Both the position numbers and the translations under genes were made by a program. This document shows, in pieces, positions 13,901 through 28,900 of a stretch of DNA of 64,000 bases. Under the pieces are notes generated by a model. The model was not told where the DNA came from and did no database searches. It saw only the letters and a program-made list of their open reading frames with translations. Positions within the stretch are counted from its first letter, which is position 1. Each line of letters begins with the position of its first letter. Source of the DNA: Latrodectus hesperus (taxonomy: Eukaryota; Arthropoda; Arachnida; Araneae; Theridiidae); NCBI GenBank assembly GCA_037975125.1, contig CM075851.1, positions 121,302,908 through 121,366,907 of the forward strand. Direction: 5' to 3'.

Positions 13901-16900
13901 ATTTCTTTTTAAAGCACATTATCAGTGGTGGTGAAATTTAGACTTATATTTTTGACATAGATATTATATACACATAAAACTCCAACAAACCTTGACCGTT
14001 TTCTTTTTAAAACACATATCATACGTATATCATTCATATGTGTAACGATTGTTTTCTTTTTAAAACAATGTTATACACATAAATTACAATAGAATACCGA
14101 ATAATCAATGAAAGTTACTATTTTAGTGTTTTGAGCTGTTTGTATAAAGCAATTTGTTGAAAATGATCTGAAACATAGAAATATTTTGCAGTGATAATTC
14201 ATTTCCTCACACTGTAATTATTATTCATTAATTTTTGACAAAACATTACAAAAAATGTCTCCGGAAGCACTGTGTTATCTTGATGTGGCACCATATAACT
14301 TTCCCTTATTGTCACTGTAAAAATAAAGTTTTCATAGTATTCATTTTCAGTCTATTATTTTGGTTTAAAAAAATTCATTAAAAACTCAATGTAGTCAAAG
14401 GGTATTCATAAAATCAATTTTAATGATTGTTATAACGATTGGGAAAAACATTGTTAGAAGGTTATTGAAGTTTAAGGAGAGTAAATTGAAGGAGATGAAA
14501 TGAATGTAAACTAACAAATTGGTCCTTCTTTATTTTGTGATAATTTCAATAATGTTTTGGTCTCCCAATAGTAGTTCTTAAAAACAAATTATATTTAAGG
14601 GATTGTTTTTTTAATACAATCTCTTAAACAAAATAAAATTTTTACTATCCTTCCTTACATAAAATGTATAAACTTTTTTTAAATAACTTTTAACTTGATT
14701 TTTTAAAATATTAATTTAATGTAAAACAATTTAAAATTATCTATTATTATTCTATTTGTACAATTTCTGAAGTTTAATACTAGCGAATTTTGATATAACA
14801 TCTATATTCATAATAAACATAATATAAATTTAGGTAGTCCATTTTATTTAAAAAGTTTATATATAAATGTACAAACTTTCTCATATTCTCATATATTTCT
14901 TTAGAACTAAGTTTCCAATATATTTTAATTCGTATAACTGTTTATACATAAATTTCTGAAAAAGTGATACTTAACATCAATATTTTTTGAGTGATTATTT
15001 TGAATTTGGAAAACTAAAAAACAAATATCAGCTTGATTAAATAATAATTTACTTGTTGAAAATAAATTTTATATTTCTAAAGAACATTCTTCTAATATAG
15101 GAATGATGTAATAATACTACTATACATATTACATATTTTATCAATACAGAATTTTTGATAAATTCTTTAAATGTCTTCAAATTTACACTTTGTTTTCAAT
15201 TTTCTCACATTATTTTTGTATCATGTACCTTTTTATTTAACAACTTAATTAATATTTCAATTTAACAAGCAGTTTTAAAGATAACACAATATTATAAGTA
15301 TATAATAGTAGCCAAGTATTTTCATAACTCATAAACATAATGAAATCAAATTAAAGTATCATGAAGTTTGCAAAACATATTTACTTTGATGCAATCCATG
15401 CATAGTTTTAAATAAACATATATAAATTATTTTTCCTGCACTTATAAAATATAGAGATTATTGCATCACAATTCTTACATATAATTTTGGGTGTAAAAAA
15501 GCAAATTTAATACTCAGTTGACTATAAGACTAACTTAATCAATATTCAGAAATTATTCAAAATGTATTATTGAAAACTCATGATTGGACAAAAACTATGT
15601 TACTACTATGATTATATGAGACTACAACTAATTACTACTATGATTATATGGCCTGGTTTGGTAAGGGCATCATTCTCACTATCAGAAAGTAGTGAGTTTA
15701 AATTCTGACCCAAGCAAAGATTTATTGTAGTCACATTGTCCTCCATATGATATGAAAACTCTGGGGCTAGCAAGACAAGTCTAGGGTCTTCTGTTTGGTC
15801 CTTTTGCAATAACCCTGTATTATTAGTCCTATTTTCTCACAAGTAATACATGAACTTTTTTCAGTTTCTTCAATTTAAGTCTGAAAGCTTTTCAAATTAA
15901 TTACATTAGAAAAACTGCTATATTTGCAAGTTTATAATTATTTTTTTATTGTTATATTCTATCCTTTTCAGGTAATCATTCCAAAAACACTTTTTTATAG
16001 TTAAATTTGTCCAAATTATACATAAATAAATTGCATTTCACATTGAAAGTTTTGTGGCAACTAGAGTACTAATTAAAAAATTTGAAATTATTCCCTTCTC
16101 CTTTTCATTAGTTAGTTCTGTTGTTCCTGCCAAATATACAAGAAATATTGTTTTGCAGTAAAGGATCTAATGTCATTCTTCTTCGTCATCAGCTGAAGAA
16201 TTTAACAAAAATAACATAACTTAGTCTTAAGGTGTGTTTGAAACCTCAAACACTTCCAAACTTCAGCAGTTAACTGTATCAGATATTGGAGCTTTATAAC
16301 ATATCGCAACATTAAGATAAATTAATCAGCTTTGAATTAAATTCCCTCCTTTCTTCTGCAGTAGCAGATTCCATTTTTTAACTTTTTACTTTGTGAATTT
16401 CTAACAATATACCTCCATGAGGATAGTTTTTATGTGTTTAGTACAATGCAGTAATTCAATGCAATCAGCTTTTTCAAAATAAACTATTTTGACTTAACCA
16501 TTATCAGCTTTGTTTTAAAGATTAGGTTTCAATATATGAAGTGTGTTTTTAGTGATTAAATTACTATATTTTCTTATATATAATCTGTTATGGATAATCT
16601 GATAAGAAAACATTCTCCATAAAAAAAGCTTATGATGAAGTTGCCTAAGAAAGAAAGAAACGTAGTTTAAGTTTTGTAAAATTAATAATAGATGGCGCAG
16701 AAAGCTTTCATGAATTAATTTCCTCAGAAGTGAATTTGTTCTATGTTTGTCATTACACTGGTCTAGCATCATTTTGCATCTTGTTTTTATCCAAACAATT
16801 TTGTCCTGAAAATTTTCATGTTTGTATATCATCTTATGGAAGTGACAGGTACTTCAGCAGATTTTAAACTAAAAGTTATAGAGAAGGCAAATAATAAAAA

Positions 16901-19900
16901 CGGCGACAAATGTGCTAATGTAAAGTGAAAAACAAAACATGCAAAGTACAAATGAAAAATTTATCCAGGACACAGTTTGGAAATACACATTTATTTTAAG
17001 GGCACCAACTAATTTAATTATAAATAGATTCAATTGTTATTTAAATATCAATTTTAATTCATAATTCATATCTTAAATACATTTCAAATTATTTAGAGCA
17101 ATGGTCGGAAGGGAAGGAAACAATTATTTCTTAAATAATTGTAGAAAGTAACTGGCATGTCATTTATTCAATGAACCAAAGAATGTTAATTAGAAAAATC
17201 ATAGATTTAAAATGTTAAAGAATTTCATAACATTAAAGACAAAACAGTATATAAATTATTCCAAAAGAAAAAAAAATACTAACTTAAATTAAGTCACTAA
17301 AGAAATTAGTAATTTTTAAAGCTATCTTCACTTTCTATGAAAAAATGTCACAGATAGGAAGATAAGAGTTGATTTGAAATAGTTATTCATAATATAATAT
17401 CATATAAATTCAGCTTATAAAATAAAAAAAAACATGGCATTTCCTATTTGCTTAGTTTTAAGAAATATTATAGACTTTCCATTTTATTGCTAAATTTTAG
17501 TTAAAAAATTCTGAATAAAGTAAATCAAATATTGATTTTATAAAATATGAAATATTTTACTTTGTTTTCTCCATGCATTGAATGTATTGTTTCAATTCTC
17601 TATCCACTTGAGCAATAAGTAATTTTTCGCCATCACCTAGCTGCATTTCAGGTATAATTCCATCAAAATTATTGCTTACAAAAGTCAAAGCTCTAAAAAG
17701 ATACATAAAATCATAAATATGTTCAATTTTATAAGTATTTTTAAATATTTAATAAGTTTATTGACAAAAAAGAAGGTTTTAATATAAATATCCTGAAAGT
17801 AATACATAAAATAGTCATTTTCAATAAATCGGAAAATTGCAGAAATTTTTAAAACAATATATTGCAAATTAACTTCCTTTAATTGACACATTTGATAATA
17901 GTTGCTTAAATATTCATTTATATTTTTATCTGTTTTCATCTAAAATATTTATGAGAAATCAAAGAATATTTTAGAACAAAATGAGAAAAGGTAACAGTGC
18001 TTATTTCAGAAAATATGAAGCAAATATTGCTAATTATATATATTATCCTATAATATATTAGTTTAATGTAGTTAGCTCATCTTAGAAAATATAATGTAAA
18101 ATAAGTATTGCAAACTATGTTGTAATGTCTAAAAATTAAATGTAATAAAGTAAATAATTGTGAAATTTTCATAATACTAACGACTATTTAATTTTAGAAT
18201 TTAGAAATATTTAAGAAATGTTTCCCATCATTAAAAGTTAAATTATATAGAAATTTATTGATAAAAGAATCAGAAATGAAAAAAACCAAAACCTCTAGGT
18301 CACTTTAGATTATTAATAATAATTTTAGGTATCACTTAAGAAAAAATATTAAATAAGTTTTTGAAATAATTATAACCAGTTTTTCTTTTCATTTGAAATT
18401 TTTAAAAATAATTATAGTTAAATTCTAAATATTTGTGAAAGAAATAGCTTTCCTAGTATAAAAACACATGTATTTAAAATTGAAATTGAGAAACATTGTT
18501 AACATTTATTAAGAGGTAAAATGGATGTGTTAACTTGAATATAAGAGAAAATGCTTAACAAAGGTAATGCACAAATTGAGCTAAGAAAAACAATTTATTT
18601 TTTGACTTTCTTCATAAAACATTTTAAAATTTCAATATTGTGTAACTAATGTTTTGCTGTTTAAAATATTTTGAAAAATAAAAAACAGATGTCAAAAATA
18701 CATGCAACGTTTATCCTCGTATATGATAAGTTTTTAATATATAATAAGTTTAATTGATTGTAGAAATTACTTAAGAATTATTTTAACAATTCTTATGATT
18801 GAATTTTTTTACTACATGAGTTACTAAAGAGACAATTTACTTGAGATTTACAGCAATATTTTGTTAACTATTCCAATAATTTATTTGAAAAATGTATGTG
18901 TTTATATTTATATTTTACTTTAAAACTGCTTTAAAGTTTTGCAAAATAATGAATTTAATTCTTTAAAACTGCAATTTAATTTATATTTTAAAATTGTTTG
19001 TTAAATTTTGAGTTTGAATTTTTCTTATATTTTACCAAAAAGATATATTCTAACTTACTGTGTAACCTTAGTAAAATAGATATATTGATTAATTTAATGT
19101 AAAATAAAGTTGGCATTACACTTTAAAAAGTCAGCTTAGAAAAATAGTAAAGTTTTTAATCATAGCTTTTTTATTGGTCAGCTTGTGTGTACTACAAACA
19201 GCAAATCTAAGTTAGATCCTTTTAGTCACATTTTAAGATTATAGCTGTTTTTCACACCAAAGTTGGTCTTAAACTTGCTTATTTATAGTTAAGTTTATAA
19301 AATAAATATTTAAAGCATGAAAATAATTAAACAATAATTATATCTAGAAACATATAAAATTAAAAAACATTAACCTTAAGCATTATCAAATTTATATTAA
19401 AATGAAATAAAAGAACTTCAACCAAAGAATATAGAATCTTATAAGTATCACAAATATAACCAAAAATAGAAATATACCTGTTAATAAAATTTCCAAGATT
19501 ATTAAGAAGTTCTGAATTGATTTTCAACATCAAATCGTTCCAACTGAAATAAGTATCCTAAAAAAAGAGCATGTTTTTCAAACATCATATACTTTTGAAA
19601 AATTGAAAATGACTCATGGATATCACATATAAGAATAAGAATATAATGTCATTCTAATTTCCAAAAGTTAAACTTTTAAAAATAGAAATACTTGTATAAT
19701 GTTCCTGTTCTATATTTATGTTGCAGATTCCAAACGCGTTACTAGAATATAGCAACATTTATATCTTGAGCACAGTTTTTGAATTCTACTTAACATAACA
19801 ATATGCTTTGTAATATAATTTATAAAAATACATCACCATTGTGTAACTTATTATTTTACACGTACATTTTATTTTGAATGATAATTACTTTCTTGATTTA

Positions 19901-22900
19901 AATGTGGGCAAAAATCTAAAGTATAGTTTTTCTAATAAAAAAATATTAAAATAACAGTTTGTTATAGAAAATTCACCACAAAATAATTTTATGCTTTGAA
20001 AACTATGGTATAAAAAATGTTTACAAAAGTTTAGAGATTGGAAAATAAAGTTCAATGGCTAATTCTTGCTTTTTTGGAGATAGAAATATGTAAAAATATA
20101 TTACTTCTAAGTCTGGAGCAAATTTTGGTTTTTATATTTAAGACAGCATGACATTTATCCACAAGATAACTACTTTTGTTTTGTTAACATTTTTACATGC
20201 ATAAAACAGGGTGGACAATTTTTTTTTAATCCTATCAAGTAAAGTCATTGCTCCACATCTATAATATGAGCAGGACAGTGTAAAACTTGAATAACACAAA
20301 TAGATATTTTAAAGACGGTTGAGGTATATCTAGTGTAAGTTATTTTGAAATAAAAATATTATCTAACTTATATAGTACAATTTTGATGTTTAAATTATTA
20401 TGAGTGCTTTGCTGGAAAAATTAAATTTTGGCAGAGATAGAGCATACTGCAACTTATTAATAATACAAAAATGCAGAGCAATATATGTACTCAAAAAATT
20501 TTTACACTTTAAGTAAACAATTTACTAAATAATGATACACCAATATATAATCATTCTCATTATATATACTAATAAAGCATTGCCTATAAGAATGAAGTAA
20601 GGCATAGTTTTTAATTGCAGAAGGGCCATGCAAACCTTGAAGTTTTTGTATGTTTGATAGTGCCAATATTATTTACACTTAGTCATTTACTTTCTGCATT
20701 CACTTTGCAATTAATTATATTTGGTTTAAAATTTCAAAAAATATTTTTTTAATTTTAATACATTTTTTAATGTTTATGTTACATGGAAATGCATCATATT
20801 TTCTTTATGTATTTATATATACTTATTCTTTATCTTCAATTTTATATTGGTACATTTTCTTTGGTCTTATTTATGGTTTCAAAAGAATTTTGGGTGTAAT
20901 GGTTTAGTTTTGACTATTGTCTTTAGCCAGTGCAGAAACAGCAAACTTTGTGCCAATGTAGTCAAAACTGCTGAGGAGCCTGGCTATATTGGTATTTTAT
21001 TTAATTTTTCATTTTGTTCTGTTCATTAATTTGAGTTTCCTTAGTACCTTTCATATTCTCCTAAAGTTTTTCTAACAAATATTTGAAGTATTTGAAGTGT
21101 AAAAAAATTCAAGTACACATATATATTCATATACATATCATAAATAATCAGAAATTTATACATTTTTTATTATGAACATTAATTATATATGCAGCATTTT
21201 ATGATTATTATAATTATTCCTTTGTTCTTATTGTCATTTTAAATAATATTTGAAGTTCACTTTTGCAGTGAATAATGAACTTATTGAACAATCAAACTAA
21301 AAAAAAGTAGAAATATAAATGACCAGCTTCAACTAAAATGATAAATGCCTGTAAGTTATACAGATAATTGAATAAAATAAATAACATATTTCATTCCCAT
21401 TTTATTTGCTTATAAAAGATAAAATATAATTTTTATTGAATATAGCACAAATCTATCAATAGCTTTGATATTAATGAAGAAAATGCATTGGATTTTATCT
21501 TGGTTTAATTTTTTTCTCTCTATTGAAACTAGAATTGATCAAAATGTTAAAAAAGTAGATTTTCATAAATATGGAAAATTTATAAAAATATTTATCATAT
21601 TTCTCACTGAATCTTGTAAACATATCTTTTGGAATGGAGATGATACGAAAAATAAAAACAAAATAAAAATATTTCACAAACATAGTTCCTCCCCTAAAAA
21701 TAATTTTAGTATTTGCAGACACTATTCTTAATTTGATTATTTTATGAATGAATAAATTAAAACTCAGATAAACATTTATAATTGAACAATGATTAAAATT
21801 CTACTACTTTGTTATAATGAATAAAATACGGCAAAATCTTTTACCAAAACCATATTATTCTTAAAGTGAAATAAAGGGTCATTATTCTGTGTTATAAATT
21901 TATTTTTATGTATCATAAATTGCAAAATTATGTAGAAATCATCATAATTAACTGTAAATTTCATACTACATAAAACATTCTAAATTTAAGATACAAAAAA
22001 TTAAAGGAACAAGATACTTAAAAAATTTTTATCTTTTAATTTTGTGTTTTAATCTCAAAAATGAAAATAAACACAATAAAAATTTATTTACAGCAATAAA
22101 CTAAATATAAAAATGATACTGTAGCATATAAAGTTAAATTAATCAAATAAAACTTACTTGGGCCTCTGGTCGAATATATAATAAATAAAATCGCCACACA
22201 TCAGATGGCAAACCAGTATCCTTTGCATCATCACCAAATACACCAACACCTCTACTTTTAGAAAATTTGACATCTTCATAGTTTAAATATTCTGGAATAT
22301 AAAGAATTTATCTCCATATTTTTGAAAAATCATAACAAAATAGCATGTATTTTTATATATGTATTAAAAACTACAGCACAAGATAAGGAAATAGATATTC
22401 CTTACATAAGAAACAATTTCTTTTCCTAAAAAATAAAATGACACATAGCAAAAAAAAATTAGTTAAAAAATTTTTAGAACAAAATTTTAAGCAGCACATA
22501 GTAAAAATAAATAAATAAATAATGGCATAACATAAATGTAAAACCAATAATTTTTTTATTCAAAATCATTATATTTTTCTTACAAAATCATATGTAAATT
22601 ATGACAGCAGACAGACAGACAACGAGAAGAAGAGGCCCTGTTCTATTCCTATTGCAATTATGACAGCACAAAAAAATTTGCTAACAGTTGCCTATCACTC
22701 TCAAATTAGAAGTAGAATTTAATTTGTTTTCATGAGGAAATTCAGAATAGTTAACCTAAGTCATTGTGAGAATTATATAAGCACAAAGTAAAAAAATTGA
22801 GTAAGGGCCTGGAAAATTGGAACATGAAATACGTAAAGTTCCTAAAAGTTCTAAAATTGCTGTTCATAGTATTTTAAGTAAAAAAGATTTTTTTTTACTT

Positions 22901-25900
22901 TGTGCTTAGATAATTCTCCCAATGACTTAGATTTGAATATACGAAAGACCTGGGAGGAAAAGTAAATTATAAATTGATAATCAAGATCAACTTCGAAATT
23001 TGCAACAAATCATAACTTGTCTACTTGTACACAGATTACAAACTAACAGTAAAAAATTTAGTGCACTTTAAAATTAATCCCAAATGTAACTTTTCAGAAG
23101 TTAAAAAGAAAACAAGCTGTTAAAGCATCATAAAGAAAAGCTGAAGTCAGCAAAGAAGGTCATAACCTGGTAATGGTACTTGAAAAATATATTATTCCAG
23201 TGAAAAAATTCAATTTAGATAGATAGAATAAGTATTTATCATTAGCATCATTTAGGAAAGTAACCTGAAGTTTCTTCAGTAGGATGGGTGAGGGTGTAAG
23301 GAGCTTTTGCATATAATAAATGTTATTTGAAGCAAGTACAGGGGAAAATTGATATTATTCTTATCAGCAGTACTTCATCAATACTTTACGAATTTTTAGT
23401 GAAATGTATTTTTTAATTTTGTAAAAATATAGTTAGTAATTTTACAATTTTGCAAAGGTATTTGAAGAGAAAATTCTGAAAATGTTCATAAAATACATTT
23501 AAATATTGCTTAAGAATCATACATATATTTTATTTATCAGATAATTTAAACAACTAATTTAATTTTTAAAAAATTATATCATTTACATTTAAATTAAAAT
23601 TGCAAAAAGCAGAATAGTCTTATAGCATTGTTGTACCACTTTCACAGTAAATTGGTTGAACTTCAAATTTTGAATAGTTACCTGTAGCAGCCAAATTGTT
23701 AACAACAGTATAATTATCTTTAGTTCCAAGTTCACAAGCAGGAAATATGATAGAATGAAAAGGAACATTATCCTTAGCCATAAATTGATAAAGTTGTACA
23801 ATATCTGGTTGTTTCCACCATTGTTCCCATTCATCTGTGTAAGCAGCTGTTATTGATAAATAACCAATAGGAGCATCATACCAAACATAAAATACCTATA
23901 AATATGTATTAACAAAAAAATTTAGATTATGAATTAAAAAAAACAAATCAAGTTAAAAAAAATGCAAGCTATTCCTTCAATGTAAATTAAGTAAACAGAC
24001 AGATTTAAGCAAAAGTGTTGATGAATCTTTAATTCCATAGCAATTTATTTTAAAGATACTTGAACTAATAAAGAAATATTTGATACAAGTTAAATTTTTT
24101 TCTAAGAAAAGATATTTTCGAAATAGTTGAAATGAAGACTTTTAAAAAAAGAAATTCTACCTTGTCTGTAAAACCTTCCAGAGGGACAGGAGTACCCCAC
24201 TTCAAATCTCTAGTAATACACCGAGGTTTCAACCCTTCTTTCAACCATGAATAAGTTATTACTTTGGCAGTATTGGACCAATGTCCTTCAGCAGTTACTT
24301 TATCCAAAAACTTTTTCAATGGAGCCTCTAACTACAAAAAAGCAAGTAAAACAGTTTAATAAATGTTTTTTTTTTTTCTTTCTTTAAATCAAACTACGTA
24401 AGTAAAGGATAAAACTGATTGTAAATAGTGCAGGGAAAAACAATAAGTTAATCTATTTATGTGTTTGGTACTCAGAAGATTAAATCTGTTCAATATGATT
24501 GAAAGATTATTTTATTAAAACTGACAAACGTAATAGTTTACAACAATATAGGTAAAAGCATTTATCAAGGAAAACTGAAAATTATATTTTTTATTATTTT
24601 ATCAAAAACTATTCCACTCCATTTTTCAATTTAAAACTTAAAAATAAATATTTTGTTTTAAGGATATCAATTTGTGTTTATTATTATTACCATTATTTTA
24701 TATTCTTGACATAAACTTAAGAATATATGCAAAAAGTATATTTTGCTCTTTTTGAATAAACCCTTCAGTATGAGAAACATTATTTCAATACTTTTTCTTA
24801 CTACAAATTATGAAAAAAAATTTATTTTTCTGAAAAAAGTGAAACAAATTCTAATTTTATATAAAAAAAGATTTCATTTTATTTTATTTCTTTATTTATT
24901 TTAGTCTTCTTCTGTTAAATATGAAAGACTTAAATTTTGTGAAATAATGTTTCCATTGATTTTTTAAATGGATTTTATTTAACTTGAAGAACCTGATAAA
25001 ATTGCTATACTATTTCAACATATTATGCATTAAATTTCAGACTAAAATTTTTTTAACACTTTTGCTTAGTTCAATTTATTATTAAAATTTTAAATTAATT
25101 CTTCCACTTTTTTCACATTTCCTTAATTATGCCAACATTTATATAAATCATATGACAAATATAAAATATATGACTAAATTAAAAAATATGAATGCATATA
25201 TTTGTTTCTTTACGGTATATGAAAGATCATTTGCACTATTGCTATTACCTTTTAATTTAATACTTGAATTAATTATTAGAAAATCTTATCTTAGAGACCT
25301 TATTGCTGATGGCATAACAATACTAAGAAATAGAAAAATGTTAATATAAACAAAAAAATGAATATAAAAAGCAGGCATGGGTGGCTTTTTACTTAATGAA
25401 TAAAATACATGAAAACACTAAATTTATCAGCATTTGTAGTGAATGTCTGAATTGACAACTTTCAATTGAAAAATGCTGAGAATTTTACATATTTGAGTAT
25501 AATTATACGTTTTTTGAATACTATTTCAAAAGAAATTAATTATAGAATCTTAAGGGAGAACCATTGTTATATTTTTTATCAGTATCTGTTGAAAAATAAA
25601 TTGATTTTCAGGGCAATTAAATTAAAATGTACTAAACAATTGAAGTTGCTGTGAGACTTGCAACTTTAATGCAAAAAGATATTGAAATAAAGATATAATT
25701 TGTCAATGGCCAATATTTAGAAAACTTTTTGGTCTATTACAGTTACATAATAATTGTAAGACAATTAAAAATAATGATGAATTCAAAGCTCTTATTGAAA
25801 CATAAAAATATAAGATTTATAAAAGCACAGAGGCTTACATGGTTTTGGCACATTCAGAGAGCCCATGATAAGTGAGTGGTTAAGAAATTTGAACTCCATG

Positions 25901-28900
25901 TACAATAGGCCAAGAGGTAGACCAAGCAAAAGGAGGTTTGATGTCTTGAGCAACTTTAAAACTTTAAAGGTCTCCAACTGGAGAATTAAAGTCAGGGACA
26001 GAGCTATCTGGAGGGGCATTGTGCAACAGACTAAAGCCCACTAAAGACTGAACTGTACTGTAAATGAAGAAAAATAAATGACCAAACTTTATAAAGAATA
26101 AAAGAAACATCATATTAATCAGAATGATGACTTACATGACATTTTAAAATACACAACAGTGCATATTAGCCCAGGTCGAGATATAAGTGAAGCTGAAATA
26201 CCGACTAGTCTCAAATCAAATAATCATCATTCAAAATATCTTATTTGCAGTCCCCATCAAAATCCAGATTTCAATGAAACAAATAAATGTGGCATGTCAC
26301 GAACAATTACATGAAAATGGTCATTAAAAAAATGAAGCTTATTCAGCTGATACTGCTAGAGCTAAAACTTTTAAGGCTATATTTCCCAGAAAATAATGTC
26401 CAAGGAACATGCATTCACCTAATCAAAATTTGGTTTAATTTGGCACTTTACGATAATTTTTTGTACATTATGGCTAATTTTATTAGGATTTATGATTTAA
26501 AATAGATTATATACACCATAACTAACTCAGTGACAAATGAGACAAACTTTAGAACTAAAGCTTGACTGATGTCTATTTAACAATGGCTCATTCTATTCTT
26601 TTCAGATAACAGGCTACATTTAAACATGGAAACACTGCATAAGCTTTTAATCCTGTAATCTACAGAAAAATATTGAATGCTTCACTTTTGCTTGGGATGT
26701 TATATTTTGGAATTGTCGTATTATAATTGTTACCTTGCACATACATGAAGATACAAGACAATTATTATTGAAACATTTTGGAGGATCAGTTCCATCCTTT
26801 TATCCGGACATTATTTTCTGGAAATAGAATTCTATTTTGAGGAACAATTACTTTTTATTCTTTAAAGTGTATCAAAACATATAGAATGAAATGCCTTTAA
26901 GTGTCCTTAGCTCTGTGTTGAACATTTGGAACCCAAATTATGAACTTTATTGCAATTAACAACATTATTTATTTTCAGAACTGAACACTACCATACAGGA
27001 GTTGTTACATACACTCAATGATCACTTTTAATAAATTAGAGTTAATTTTATATTTACAAATCAGTACATACTCATCACTTACGGAAAGAAAGTATGAAAT
27101 AGTAATATTAAACTCACCTTTGGAAGATCTAAGAAAAGATGCTTTGAAGAGCGCAAATGAGGAGTTTTCTTACATAATTTACACTGAGGGCTTTTTAGAT
27201 CAGCAGCATTCAGTAATTTACTGCATTTATCACATTGATCTCCTCTTGCATCTTCGTATGAGCATAATGGACAAATACCTTCAACAAATCTATCTGCAAG
27301 AAACCTAAAGTAAAAGAAAACAAATTACATGGCATTTTTATTGCCTGATTAAATAAAGAATGTTTCAAATTATAATGTAAGAAATTAATTATTTCTTATA
27401 TTATATATGAAATACACATATAAATATAAAGATTAATAATAACATAGTTAAAATATGAGGGAAAGTATGAAAATAAGTTTCCCCTGTTGACTGTGATCAG
27501 ACTTCTGCATGAAAGTCAAAAAATAGAATGAGACACTATAAATTAGACATAACTTAATTTTTCCACATAAGTACCAAAGATATTGAGACATTTGTCATAC
27601 CATTTGTTAAGCTTCACAAAAAGTCCTCCAAGAAAAATTAGAGGTTTTGGATATGGATGAAACGTAGAATTACTATGGGTGAAAGACAATACAGTAGATG
27701 AACACGCTAAGACACCAACACAATCCTTGGTAGAGTTACATTGTAATTAACCAGATGGCACTGTTGCAGCATAAAGCAGAGACCAATCTCTCAATCTGGT
27801 CCCAGTAAGTATGGAAAAAGGGTGCGTTTTAAATTTGTGGTCAAAGGACAAAGTGATAGTGGTTATCCACTATGAATAAACACATAAAGTATCAGGAGCA
27901 GAAATTCATTACGGCCTCATGGAAATCTACAGGGCAGGTGTGATGTCAAACCAAATGGTGTGGAGATGTTGCCGTAAACTTAATGGTGGACATCAATGAA
28001 TGCAGGACACACCAAGAGCCGTAAGGATGTGCAAGGTCACTACAGATGCAAATGTCAGGAAGGTGGATACAAGAATTAAAGCAAACTGACATATCATCCT
28101 CAATGGAGTAGCAGGAGAACTTAAAATCAGATATTTGTGAACTCACAAATTTATTCATGACATTCTTTGATACAGGAAAGTGTCAGCACAATGGATGCCC
28201 CAACAACTAATCTCAACAGGCATGGAACAATGCATGGTGGTCAGTCTGGAATATCTCATGCATTATCAAGAAGATGACAGATTTTCTGCTTCAGATTGTG
28301 ACAAGGAATGAAACATGGATTTCACACCAGAACCAAAGGCCACATCTATGGAATGAAAACATCTATCATCAATTGTACAAAAGAAATTTAATTTTCTGTT
28401 TTTGACACACAATTCTTGAAATTTTTCAGACTCAATTTCCTTTATGAACTATGTTAAATAATAATAGATATCAGTTACAATTTTATAAACTTTAATTGAT
28501 AAACTTGCTGCACACTTCTCAGAGGCAAGATTTATCAAATGATAAGAACAAATTTACTGCTGCTTAAATAGGTAATCACACCTTATTTTTTTCTTCTCTC
28601 CTTGCATTCAAAATCAATTATCAGCACCAAATGCTATACAATATTTAAAATGGGTATTTAATCGTTCAAATTTGCTTAAAATTAAAGTGCTTATAAATTC
28701 TCCTATAAAATTTGGAAGTCAAAATAAGTAGCATTAAATATATTTAGGAATGGGATTGAAAAAGTTTAAAACAACAGGATACAATTTTGAATTGCTGTCA
28801 TTACTCCCATCACATGTAGTAAAAAAAGTGAAATTTGTAGGAGTTGAATAATGTTTGCCTTAATGTCAAATGCTAATTCCTTTATAATGGCAGAAGTTTG

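Noticed and set aside
21465..21731. Overlapping 88- and 75-codon ORFs on opposite strands
   Set aside because: Both are Phe/Lys/Ile-rich, as expected by chance in AT-rich DNA, and show no family pattern or splice support.
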